Assembly (NCBI GenBank): GCA_019312705.1
Contig: JAFDCW010000033.1
Span: 1 to 13,064 of the forward strand
Reading direction: 5' to 3'
Length of the DNA stretch: 13,064 nt
DNA from: Deltaproteobacteria bacterium
Lineage (GTDB): Bacteria; Myxococcota; Polyangia; Polyangiales; B10-G4
Position 1 is the stretch's first letter; each line of letters opens with the position of its first letter. Shown here piece after piece: positions 1-7,149 of this stretch. The notes under the pieces are model-generated. The model was not told the DNA's origin and did not search any database. It worked only from the letters and a program-made list of their open reading frames with translations. The position numbers were made by a program, and so were the translations under genes.

Positions 1-119
1 CGAAAGTCGCCGAGGGGCGCCTTCATCGGAAGTGAGTGATTGCACTCTTCGCAGCGGGCTCCGGTGAGCATCGGCCGCGGAGCATCGCACAGGCTCCGCC
101 CGAGCGGTATGCTCCGGCG

Positions 120-2528
120 ATGGCAAACACTTCACTTCTGACCTCCGGCGTCCTGGTTTCCGTGTTTTCAGTCCTTGCTCTGGGCATCGTCGCCTGCGGC
201 GACGACGGAGGAGGGGGCGGCCCCGGCGGAGTCGGCGACCCCTGCGCGAGCTCGAGTGAATGCCAGACGGCCCTCGAATGCCGAGATGGCGCCTGCGCCG
301 AACGCCCCGACAGCGGCAGCACCGACACCGGCATACCGATGTGCGCCCCGGCCCGGGTCTGCGCCGACGCGTGCTGCGCCGACGGGGAGACCTGCGGCAT
401 GGGTCGTTGCTGTAGCCCCATCGACCTCTGCGGCGCGGCGTGCTGCGGCCCGGACCACGTGTGCGAGGCGGACCGCTGCGTGCTCTCCTGCGGCAGCGCC
501 GAAACCCCCTGTGGGACCGGCGGAGACGCCGTCTGCTGCGGCGCCGGAGACCTCTGCTACCTCGGCGCCTGCACGACCCCTGGAGACCCGTGCACGACGA
601 GCCGAGACTGCCCCGAAGGCTCCTACTGCGAGTCGACAGCGATGCGCTGCCTGCCCCGGGCCATGGGAGAAGCCTGTGAGTACCGCCCCCCGGTCGCGCC
701 CCTCGAGCTCATCGAAGAGTGGAACTGGCCCCCCGCCGCCGGTCCCGCCGCCATGAGCGTTCACAACCAAGTGATGATGGCGCCGATGGTCGCGAACCTC
801 ACCGACGACAACGGCGACGGGGTCATCGACGAGAACGACATCCCCGACGTGGTCTTCCACACCTTCACCGGCCACGACTACTGGGGCAACGGGGTCCTCC
901 GGGCCCTGAGCGGTGACGACGGCCGCGAGCTCTGGCCGGTCGCGGATCCCGGATATCGCACCCAAGGTGGCGGCGAGGTGGCCATCGCCGAACTCGACGC
1001 GAGCTCCCCGGGCCCGGAGATCGTCGCGTGCTCCGAGGGCAGCAACGTGACCCGAGTCGCGGGGCACCTGATCCTGGTGGCCGCCGATGGCACCCTCATC
1101 CGACGTTTCGACACGGCCCCCAACGACGTGCCCTGCGGCTTCGACGCGCCGGCCATCGGCGACATGGACCGGGATGGCGTCCCGGAAATCGTGGTTCGCT
1201 TCGTGATCGCCCACGCCGACGGCACGGTCGTCCAGCGCATCCGAGACAACCGCGGCGCCGGCGGCACGTACAATACCCTCGCCGATGTCGACGGGGACGG
1301 CGAACTCGAGCTGGTGAGCGCCAACGGCGTCTACGAAGCAGACGGAACCGCGGTCTGGGAGCGGGTCGTCGATGGCGCCCTCCCCGCACTCCCGGGCGGC
1401 CACTCCGCCGTCGCCGACGTGGACCTCGACGGCCTACCCGAGATCATCGTCGTGGCGAGCGGCACACACTCCATCAGTTCGATCGACGCCGCGACCGGCG
1501 TCGTCGAGTGGGGACCGACGGACATCAATCCCCCCGAGCTCGCGGGCGTGATTGCGACCGACGGAAACCCCGCCGGCGGCGGGCCCCCGACCATCGCGAA
1601 CTTCGACGACGACCCGAACCCCGAAATCGCCTTCGCCGGCGGCTTCGCATACGTGGTCTTCGAACACGATGGCACGCGGAAGTGGTGGTACGAGACCCAG
1701 GATCGCTCGAGCCGTTCGACGGGCTCGTCCATCTTCGACTTCGAGGGAGATGGCGTCGCCGAGGTCCTCTACAACGACGAGCTGCGCCTGCGCATCTTCC
1801 GCGGCCCCGACGGCACGATCCTCGATGACCGGTGCAATGCGAGCGGCACGCTCAAGGAGTATCCGATCGTCGTCGACGTCGACAACGACGACCACGCCGA
1901 GATCATCTTGATGGAGAACAACTACGCGTTCGCGACCTGCGCAGACGGCTCTGCCTCGACGACGGGTATCCACGTCTACGGCCACCCCCGGAACGAATGG
2001 GTGCGCACCCGGAGGATCTGGAACCAGCACACGTACCACGTCACCAACATCGAAGAAGACGGCACCGTGCCGCGATCCGAAGCTGCAAACTGGAGCACCC
2101 CGGGGCTGAACAACTTCCGCCAAAACGTGCAACCCGATGGGCTCTTCGACGCCCCGGACGTGGTCCCGGTGGACCTGCACGCCTCGACCGATAGGTGCCC
2201 AGCCGAGATGGCACTCTCGGTCCGGGTGCTCAATCGCGGCGCCGCCGGAGCACCGGCCGGCATCCCCGTGACCTTCTGGGACGTAACCGGCGGCGGGCGG
2301 ACCCGCCTCGGAACCGAAGCGACGACCCGGCCGCTGCTTCCAGGAGAGAGCGAACTGGTCACCCTCACAGCCCCCTTCGCCTTGCCCGCGGGACGCGAAG
2401 GGGAGGTCTTCTCCTTCGAAGTGACCCTCAACGACCCGGCGGACATGCCCGACGCGTCATTTCACGAGTGCGACGAATCCAACAACGGCACCGGCGCCGT
2501 AGAGTTCTTCTGCCCCTCCGTGATGTAA
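120..2528 (+). CDS. Cys-rich, FG-GAP/VCBS-repeat lipoprotein with C-terminal CARDB-like domain
   Basis: An 802-aa exported lipoprotein, probably outer-membrane or surface associated; function unknown. The ATG at 120 was chosen over an in-frame upstream start at 36 because it puts a hydrophobic signal peptide directly at the N terminus, ending in a lipobox (IVAC, Cys26). No clear Shine-Dalgarno is visible. A Gly/Asp linker is followed by a Cys-rich region (about residues 42-190) with many CC and CxxxxC pairs, as in small disulfide-rich modules. Residues about 225-630 hold repeated Asp-rich blades (DDNGDGVID at 229, then DMDRDGVPE, DVDGDGELE, DVDLDGLPE, DVDNDDHAE), the signature of FG-GAP/VCBS beta-propeller blades with Ca-binding loops. 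A WNQHTYHVTN motif sits at 634, which I recall from other myxobacterial FG-GAP proteins. Residues 684-802 look like a CARDB/Ig-like domain. The propeller assignment is confident; a role in adhesion or recognition is inference. Confidence 0.88.
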   Translation: MANTSLLTSGVLVSVFSVLALGIVACGDDGGGGGPGGVGDPCASSSECQTALECRDGACAERPDSGSTDTGIPMCAPARVCADACCADGETCGMGRCCSPIDLCGAACCGPDHVCEADRCVLSCGSAETPCGTGGDAVCCGAGDLCYLGACTTPGDPCTTSRDCPEGSYCESTAMRCLPRAMGEACEYRPPVAPLELIEEWNWPPAAGPAAMSVHNQVMMAPMVANLTDDNGDGVIDENDIPDVVFHTFTGHDYWGNGVLRALSGDDGRELWPVADPGYRTQGGGEVAIAELDASSPGPEIVACSEGSNVTRVAGHLILVAADGTLIRRFDTAPNDVPCGFDAPAIGDMDRDGVPEIVVRFVIAHADGTVVQRIRDNRGAGGTYNTLADVDGDGELELVSANGVYEADGTAVWERVVDGALPALPGGHSAVADVDLDGLPEIIVVASGTHSISSIDAATGVVEWGPTDINPPELAGVIATDGNPAGGGPPTIANFDDDPNPEIAFAGGFAYVVFEHDGTRKWWYETQDRSSRSTGSSIFDFEGDGVAEVLYNDELRLRIFRGPDGTILDDRCNASGTLKEYPIVVDVDNDDHAEIILMENNYAFATCADGSASTTGIHVYGHPRNEWVRTRRIWNQHTYHVTNIEEDGTVPRSEAANWSTPGLNNFRQNVQPDGLFDAPDVVPVDLHASTDRCPAEMALSVRVLNRGAAGAPAGIPVTFWDVTGGGRTRLGTEATTRPLLPGESELVTLTAPFALPAGREGEVFSFEVTLNDPADMPDASFHECDESNNGTGAVEFFCPSVM

Positions 2529-2695
2529 ACAGTATCGCCTGGAGCGCGATCCACGGCGCGACGTGGCCCCGGTTCCTGCGCTGCCTGCTCACCTACAAAA
2601 GGTAGTCCGCTAAGCTGCTTCGTAACCGAGACCACCTCGCTTGTGTCTCGCACCCCATCCGACACTGTTGGGATCGACGAGAAGGCGTTCGCTAT
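2529..2695. other. Convergent intergenic region with a weak stem-loop
   Basis: These 167 bases lie between two genes that end facing each other. The best structure is a hairpin at 2627-2650: arm CGAGACCAC with one bulged C, a loop of about 7 nt, and arm GTGTCTCG. It has no following T-tract, so it is not a convincing intrinsic terminator on either strand. A smaller CTAC/GTAG hairpin lies near 2592-2604. I see no gene or repeat here. Confidence 0.4.
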
Positions 2696-3571
2696 TTACA
2701 TCGGGTCGGCGCGCCAGATGACGGCGCCCATGTCCTCGCCGAGGCTCGGGATGGGCAAGACTCCGTAGGCGAACCAGCGACCTTGGATGAGCACGTCGGA
2801 GGTGAAGCCCCCGGGGCTGGTCGCCAACCCGGCGGCCCGGGCGGCGCTCGCCGCCGCGCCCTCGTTCATCTCCCCATCGACCCCGTCGGGGGTGCCGTAG
2901 TGAAAGAGCTGGTCGCCCTTGTAAAGGTAGACCCAGAAGATCAGGCCGTTCTGATCGGCGTGATCGATCTGCAGCTGGCGGGTCAGGCGCTGAGCTTCAC
3001 GCCAGAGGGGGATCCCGGCGACGGCCGCCCCGACGACCTCCCCGTTCCGCCGCGACGGGTGTACAAAGAGCATCGAGTAGCTCGACTCGCCGCCTTCCTC
3101 CGATGAAGGAAACTCCGCGAGCTCGTAGCCGGGGCGCCCCTCCTCGAGGGCTCGCAGAACGGTTTCGTACCGCTCGGCATAGTTCTGCCCCTTCATGTGG
3201 TCGTCCCCGGCCCGTCCGTCGCGGGCGATGATTACGCCATCCCGACCGACCGCGGCGAGGAAGCTCATCGGGGAGACGATGAACTCCGGCACCCCCCGCG
3301 GCGGCTCTTGGACGTAGCGCAGGGCGTAGCGCATCTGCCGCTCGCGCTCCTCAGGGTCCTCCGTCGCCACGAAGCCCGGGGCTAACCGTTCGGCCGCCGA
3401 CTGGATGCCAACCCGGTGCTCCGCCCGGTCCGTGCGGATGAGCTGGGCGACGACCCCCATGTGTTCCTGGTGGATCGACCCCTGGGCCGGCCGCGCATTG
3501 CCATCACAAGCAGCGAGGGGCCCTGCGACGAGGGCGAGCGCCCCGATGACGATGATTTTGTATGCCCTCAT
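2696..3571 (-). CDS. Lipoprotein with a Cache/PDC-like sensor domain and no effector
   Basis: A 291-aa lipoprotein. The ATG at 3571 was preferred over an in-frame start at 3628 because it begins a compact signal peptide (MRAYK, then hydrophobic) ending in a good lipobox LAAC (Cys22); no strong ribosome binding site is seen for either start. After the Cys there is a helical stretch, then a mixed alpha/beta domain with Cache/PDC-like features: a strand-turn 'AVGRDGVIIARDG', a segment resembling the helix-lining pocket (DHMKGQNYAERYETV), and a second half with 'GEVVGAAVAGIPL'. Such domains normally bind small ligands in the periplasmic part of chemoreceptors and histidine kinases. Here there is no membrane helix after the domain and no HAMP, kinase or signalling domain, so the protein would be a free lipid-anchored sensor or binding protein. 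The fold call is by eye and the ligand is unknown. Confidence 0.8.
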   Translation of the reverse strand: MRAYKIIVIGALALVAGPLAACDGNARPAQGSIHQEHMGVVAQLIRTDRAEHRVGIQSAAERLAPGFVATEDPEERERQMRYALRYVQEPPRGVPEFIVSPMSFLAAVGRDGVIIARDGRAGDDHMKGQNYAERYETVLRALEEGRPGYELAEFPSSEEGGESSYSMLFVHPSRRNGEVVGAAVAGIPLWREAQRLTRQLQIDHADQNGLIFWVYLYKGDQLFHYGTPDGVDGEMNEGAAASAARAAGLATSPGGFTSDVLIQGRWFAYGVLPIPSLGEDMGAVIWRADPM

Positions 3572-3732
3572 GGGCGCGAGGCTACACGCGCCAACCGCTT
3601 CGATTCCAGGAGCCATGACAGGTGCCATGAAGGGAGGACAACCGGGGCGCCGGGAAGTTCGCCCGACCGGTGGCCACCGAAGCAGTCACCTCGAGACAGC
3701 CGCCGGCGTTCTCTGTGTCCTGCGAGGCGCAG

Positions 3733-3763
3733 TCCCTCGGGCCGGCGAGATATCCCCGAGGGA
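3733..3763. repeat. 9-bp perfect inverted repeat, 13-nt spacer
   Basis: The arms TCCCTCGGG (3733-3741) and CCCGAGGGA (3755-3763) are exact reverse complements and flank the spacer 3742-3754. The repeat sits in the middle of the divergent promoter region. It could be an operator for a dimeric regulator or a hairpin in a leader RNA. It has no T-tract, so it is unlikely to be a terminator. Confidence 0.6.
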
Positions 3764-3816
3764 GCCCACATCCCTTGGGTTCGTAGGGCGATCTGCCTTT
3801 GCCCGCCGAGGCGAAA

Positions 3817-3850
3817 CATGGCCAGGGCATGGCCAGGGCATGGCCAGGGC
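3817..3850 (+). repeat. Three tandem 11-bp direct repeats (CATGGCCAGGG)
   Basis: Three exact head-to-tail copies of CATGGCCAGGG occupy 3817-3827, 3828-3838 and 3839-3849. The array ends about 45 bp before the ATG at 3895. The period is close to one DNA helical turn, which would place protein-binding sites on one face of the helix. It could equally be a slippage-generated minisatellite in the 5' leader. Confidence 0.75.
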
Positions 3851-3894
3851 AGCCCGGGATCCTCGGCCCGATTATTGCTCAGGCGGGAAAAGCC

Positions 3895-6414
3895 ATGACC
3901 AAGGTCCAACGCAGCACGCTCGCCCTCCTAGTCTCCCTCCTACCACTGCCCTCGGGGGCCTGCGTGGGTCCCGCCGCCCCGGAAGGCGACTCCGCGAACG
4001 CCTCCTTCGGGGGAGCCGCCGCCAAGGCCGACGGTTTCTACACCGAGTGCGAGCTGCGGGAGGTCCTGCAGGTGGTCAATCGTTCGACGACGACCTTCGA
4101 CAGCCTCGATCGACTCTTCCATCCGATCGCCACCCACGAAACGGCGGCGGCGAACATCATCGCCCATCGGAATGGCCCGGACGGGGCCCTAGGCACGGGC
4201 GACGACGACCTCTTCGACGACCTCGGTGAGCTCGACGCGGTGGAATTCGTCGGCCCGGTGGCCCTCGAGCGCATGATCGTCTCCGTCGCCGACGCGTGTG
4301 ACCTCCCCGTCCTCGCAGACCGGCCCTTCATCGACGATGACACCTTCGCGGGAACCAGCGGCGGCGGCTGGGGCCGGGACAACGTGGAGCTCGAGGCGAC
4401 CTACACGGCGACCGGCGTCACCGGCGCCCTGCTTCGCGAAATACTGGTCGCCACCGACGACCGCGGTCGCACGACCTTCTCGCGAATCCGCAAGAACTCG
4501 GACCTCGAGGCCTTCACCTACGGCTACGGCGTAGACGAGATGCCCTGGGACCGCGACAGCCACAGCACGCGCGAGGACATGCCCTACGTGATGCTCAGCA
4601 TCGAGCCCGGGCGCTTCGACCCCGACGAAGCGACGGGCATTCGCGAGCTCTCCCTCGGCACCGACATCATGGACGACACCTACTTCGACACCCAGGGCTT
4701 CGACCTCCTGCACCGCCAGCTCTCGCTCCGGGGCCGGGCCCGGTGGGATGACGCGACGACGATTCGCCGCCTGCTCATCGCCTCCAAGAGCGGCAGCACG
4801 GTGAACGAAGAGGGCATCAAGAGCGCCGCAAAAATCGACGTGCGCATAGGCTACCCCTCGGCCCAGCAGATTGCGTCGCTCAACTTCGACGTCATGCGCG
4901 GCACCGTCGACTGGGGTGGCTCGGACACGCCGGTCGAGGCCATCCGCTCCATCTACGAACGCCTGAGCGGCGACGGTGTGCTCCTCGACATGCAGGGGCA
5001 CCAGGGCGTGTTGCTCCTCGAGCCCATGGCCCACCTGCGCTCCACCCGGAGCCGCCTGCACTTCAACGAGGCAAGCCTCTATGACATCCAGCGCCTGCAC
5101 ACCGCCGGCACCGAGCGCATCGCCAGCGCGGTCGCGACCGCCGAAGAGATGCTCGCTGCGGACACCGTCACGGGCGCCGACGTCGACGTGCTCACGAATC
5201 TGGTCGCCTTCGGCAAGGGCATCATCGATCGCTCCCTAGTCGCCGAGCGCGCCAACCAGGACCTCGTCGCCGCCGGCCTACCCGGCACCTACGACGCCAG
5301 CACGGTGCCCATGCCCGCGAGCTTCGGCAGGGTCACCGGCGCCGAGCAGGTCGAAGAACACCGCATCGTCGCCGAGGCCATTAGCGACCTCTACCACGAG
5401 TTTGCGGACGTCATCGACGACGCCGACCGCATCTTCGCCGACTCCCGGGACCGCGCCTGGGACGACCACGGCGACTACTACGTCGCCTGGGTCCAGAGCC
5501 AGGACCACGCCTTGGCTCGGAAGACGGTCATCGAGCCCTACCTCACCCGCTACGAGAGCATGACCGCCGAGACCCACATGGCCGCGTTCAACACCTGGGG
5601 CGCGGCTCAGCGCGCCGACGGCAACGAGGACTTCGAGGAGTTCGACGAGATCGACGCCGCCGGCTGGGATGCCATGGGCAACTCGCTCCGCCTCGAGATG
5701 TACAAGGTGCACAAGCGCATCGTCGAAGCCTCGGGCACCATGGCCCGGGCCCTGTGGTTCGACGAAGCCCGCGAATACTACGTGCCCGGCTCGAGCCGCA
5801 ACCCAGGCAACTTCTTCATCGACACCACCGATATGACCGACATGGTCAGCCACCAAGAGTGGCTCACCCTCACCCGGGACGCTGCCACGGATGCCGGCAG
5901 CGACGGAGGCACGCCCACGGACTCGGGCATGACCACCGACGGCGGCACGCCCACGGACTCGGGCACGCCCAGCGACGGCGGCACGGACTCGGGCGCGACC
6001 AGCGACGGCGGCACGCCCACGGACTCGGGCATGACCAGCGACGGCGACCAGTTCCCCATCGACCGCGACCTGCCCGCCGAGGTCGTCTTCCACACGACCC
6101 TGGTCAACGAAGTTCAGATCGAGCTCGGCTCCGAAGTAGCCTACCTCGCGCGCATCAACGCCCTGCGTGAGCTCGTCGACGCGGGCACGGCCACCGCCGA
6201 CGACGAGGCCTCCATCGAGGGCGCCCGCTTCATCTTCAACCAGTACCAGGGCGCCCTGGCCCAGATCGCGGAGCTCAAGAGAAGCCGCGTCCGGCGATAC
6301 CTGCGCCGCGTCGGGCGCTTGCTCGGCCGCGACGCAGCGCAGGACGTCGAGTGGGACCCGGCCACGCACTCCAAGGGCCACACCGCGCTGCGCTTCCTCG
6401 CAGATGTCCAGTGA
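3895..6414 (+). CDS. Large exported protein: helix-hairpin-helix-like segment, possible CYTH-like core, internal DGG/DSG linker
   Basis: An 839-aa predicted exported protein of unknown function. The ATG at 3895 is preceded by a purine-rich GCGGGAAAA and starts a signal peptide (MTKVQ, then hydrophobic) ending SGAC; Ser at -3 makes the lipobox weak, so it may be lipidated or simply secreted. An in-frame TTG at 3799 would hide this signal. Residues about 84-137 (AANIIAHRNG, GTGDDDLFDDL, ELDAVEFVG) match a helix-hairpin-helix-type module often seen in myxobacterial lipoproteins. Residues about 164-320 contain VELEATY, TYFDTQGFDLL and LSLRGRARW, which recall a degenerate CYTH/triphosphate-tunnel fold. 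A helical region follows (about 370-660). Residues 670-718 are a DGGTPTDSG repeat, then a further helical C-terminal domain of about 120 residues with a basic patch (KRSRVRRYLRRVGRLLGR). The domain calls are tentative; that this is a real exported protein is firm. Confidence 0.85.
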   Translation: MTKVQRSTLALLVSLLPLPSGACVGPAAPEGDSANASFGGAAAKADGFYTECELREVLQVVNRSTTTFDSLDRLFHPIATHETAAANIIAHRNGPDGALGTGDDDLFDDLGELDAVEFVGPVALERMIVSVADACDLPVLADRPFIDDDTFAGTSGGGWGRDNVELEATYTATGVTGALLREILVATDDRGRTTFSRIRKNSDLEAFTYGYGVDEMPWDRDSHSTREDMPYVMLSIEPGRFDPDEATGIRELSLGTDIMDDTYFDTQGFDLLHRQLSLRGRARWDDATTIRRLLIASKSGSTVNEEGIKSAAKIDVRIGYPSAQQIASLNFDVMRGTVDWGGSDTPVEAIRSIYERLSGDGVLLDMQGHQGVLLLEPMAHLRSTRSRLHFNEASLYDIQRLHTAGTERIASAVATAEEMLAADTVTGADVDVLTNLVAFGKGIIDRSLVAERANQDLVAAGLPGTYDASTVPMPASFGRVTGAEQVEEHRIVAEAISDLYHEFADVIDDADRIFADSRDRAWDDHGDYYVAWVQSQDHALARKTVIEPYLTRYESMTAETHMAAFNTWGAAQRADGNEDFEEFDEIDAAGWDAMGNSLRLEMYKVHKRIVEASGTMARALWFDEAREYYVPGSSRNPGNFFIDTTDMTDMVSHQEWLTLTRDAATDAGSDGGTPTDSGMTTDGGTPTDSGTPSDGGTDSGATSDGGTPTDSGMTSDGDQFPIDRDLPAEVVFHTTLVNEVQIELGSEVAYLARINALRELVDAGTATADDEASIEGARFIFNQYQGALAQIAELKRSRVRRYLRRVGRLLGRDAAQDVEWDPATHSKGHTALRFLADVQ
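5902..6045 (+). repeat. In-frame 36-bp tandem repeat coding an Asp/Gly/Ser/Thr linker
   Basis: Four units begin at 5902, 5938, 5974 and 6004, with a truncated fifth at 6040. Unit lengths are 36, 36, 30 and 36 bp, encoding DGGTPTDSGMTT, DGGTPTDSGTPS, DGGTDSGATS and DGGTPTDSGMTS. The third unit lacks two codons. All length changes keep the frame. The tract is probably a flexible acidic linker between two helical domains and may vary in length between strains. Confidence 0.85.
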
Positions 6415-6538
6415 CGAGAGGGCCCCGGAATGGCAGTGACGAGAACCCAAGCAGGTCGAACGAGCCATCGATGACGCCGGCTTCGACTTCGGCGGCGCGG
6501 TGACCTGACCACCCGACGCGCCCCTGCCCGGGGCCGGT

Positions 6539-7111
6539 TCAGTCGACGGCTTCTGTAGGACGGGCGAACTCGGATCCCGCCATGCAGTACTCGGTGAAGA
6601 GCGACTGGGCTCGGTCGGCGCCCGCGCAAACCCCGTCGATCGTGAACGGGGTCACGTGACGCTCCGAGCCTTCGACGCCGCCTTCTACGGCACACTCACA
6701 CGCGGCCCCATCACAGGCCATGTCGATGAAACCGTCTGTCGGTTCCAGCATGCCGCTGCCCGGCACGGCCGTGCACTCGGCGTTTTGGTGGCATCGCACA
6801 CGCATGACACCAGCCTCTCGCCGGCTTCGCCCGCCGCCCGCGTGCATCACACAGTTCTCGAGGTGCGGCCCATCGGGGATGAAGATAGCGACCGCCTCGG
6901 TTGCATGAGGCGAACCGTCCTCGTCGCCCGCCGACATCACGACGTGAGCCGGCTCGGGCGGCGCCGAATCCCGGTCCCCGGGACCGCAGGCCACGAAGAG
7001 AACGAGGCACAGAAGCTGGGACAGGACAGTGACGAGGCCACTCCGAGTACGGCCCGAGCCGTAGCGCAACGCTTTTGCACGCTGGGCGGACCAGGAACGA
7101 CAGAATCTCAT
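6539..7111 (-). CDS. Small Cys-rich lipoprotein, hypothetical
   Basis: A 190-aa protein I do not recognise. The ATG at 7111 gives a long basic N-region (about 25 residues, many Arg), a hydrophobic core, and a likely lipobox FVAC (Cys42; Phe at -3 is non-ideal). In-frame sequence continues upstream into the moeB gene but reads as shadow. No good Shine-Dalgarno is visible. The mature part has Cys at 87, 107, 113, 133, 138, 140, 162 and 176, an even number that could form four disulfides in the periplasm or at the surface. It starts 38 bp after the stop of the rhodanese-MoeB gene on the same strand, so co-transcription is plausible, but nothing in the protein suggests a sulfur-transfer role. It could be a small disulfide-stabilised domain of a lineage-specific family. 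Confidence 0.75.
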   Translation of the reverse strand: MRFCRSWSAQRAKALRYGSGRTRSGLVTVLSQLLCLVLFVACGPGDRDSAPPEPAHVVMSAGDEDGSPHATEAVAIFIPDGPHLENCVMHAGGGRSRREAGVMRVRCHQNAECTAVPGSGMLEPTDGFIDMACDGAACECAVEGGVEGSERHVTPFTIDGVCAGADRAQSLFTEYCMAGSEFARPTEAVD

Positions 7112-7149
7112 TGCCCAAGGATACCGCGACCTCCCCGCCGCCCTCAGCC

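Larger units (their letters stand above)
3572..3894. promoter_or_regulatory. Divergent control region between two lipoprotein genes
   Basis: These 323 bases separate the divergent starts at 3571 (-) and 3895 (+), so promoters for both genes are expected here. The region holds a 9-bp perfect inverted repeat (3733-3763), a smaller imperfect one (GAGCCCA/TGGGTTC, 3762-3782) and three exact 11-bp direct repeats (3817-3849). An AT-richer spot (GATTAT, 3870-3875) is a poor -10 candidate with no matching -35. I see no convincing gene in the region. In-frame starts extend into it from both sides (3628 minus, 3799 plus), but they would bury the signal peptides. Confidence 0.5.

Noticed and set aside
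168..1403. A 411-codon open frame antisense to the FG-GAP lipoprotein
   Set aside because: The opposite strand has clear FG-GAP motifs; this frame has none.
5278..6468. A 396-codon open frame antisense to the large exported protein
   Set aside because: The composition is shadow-like (GRARVRGRAAV repeats mirror the linker repeat) and the plus-strand protein is clearly real.
6520..6534. Hairpin GCCCC-TGCCC-GGGGC between converging genes as a terminator
   Set aside because: Only 5 bp, no T-tract on either strand, expected by chance at this GC.
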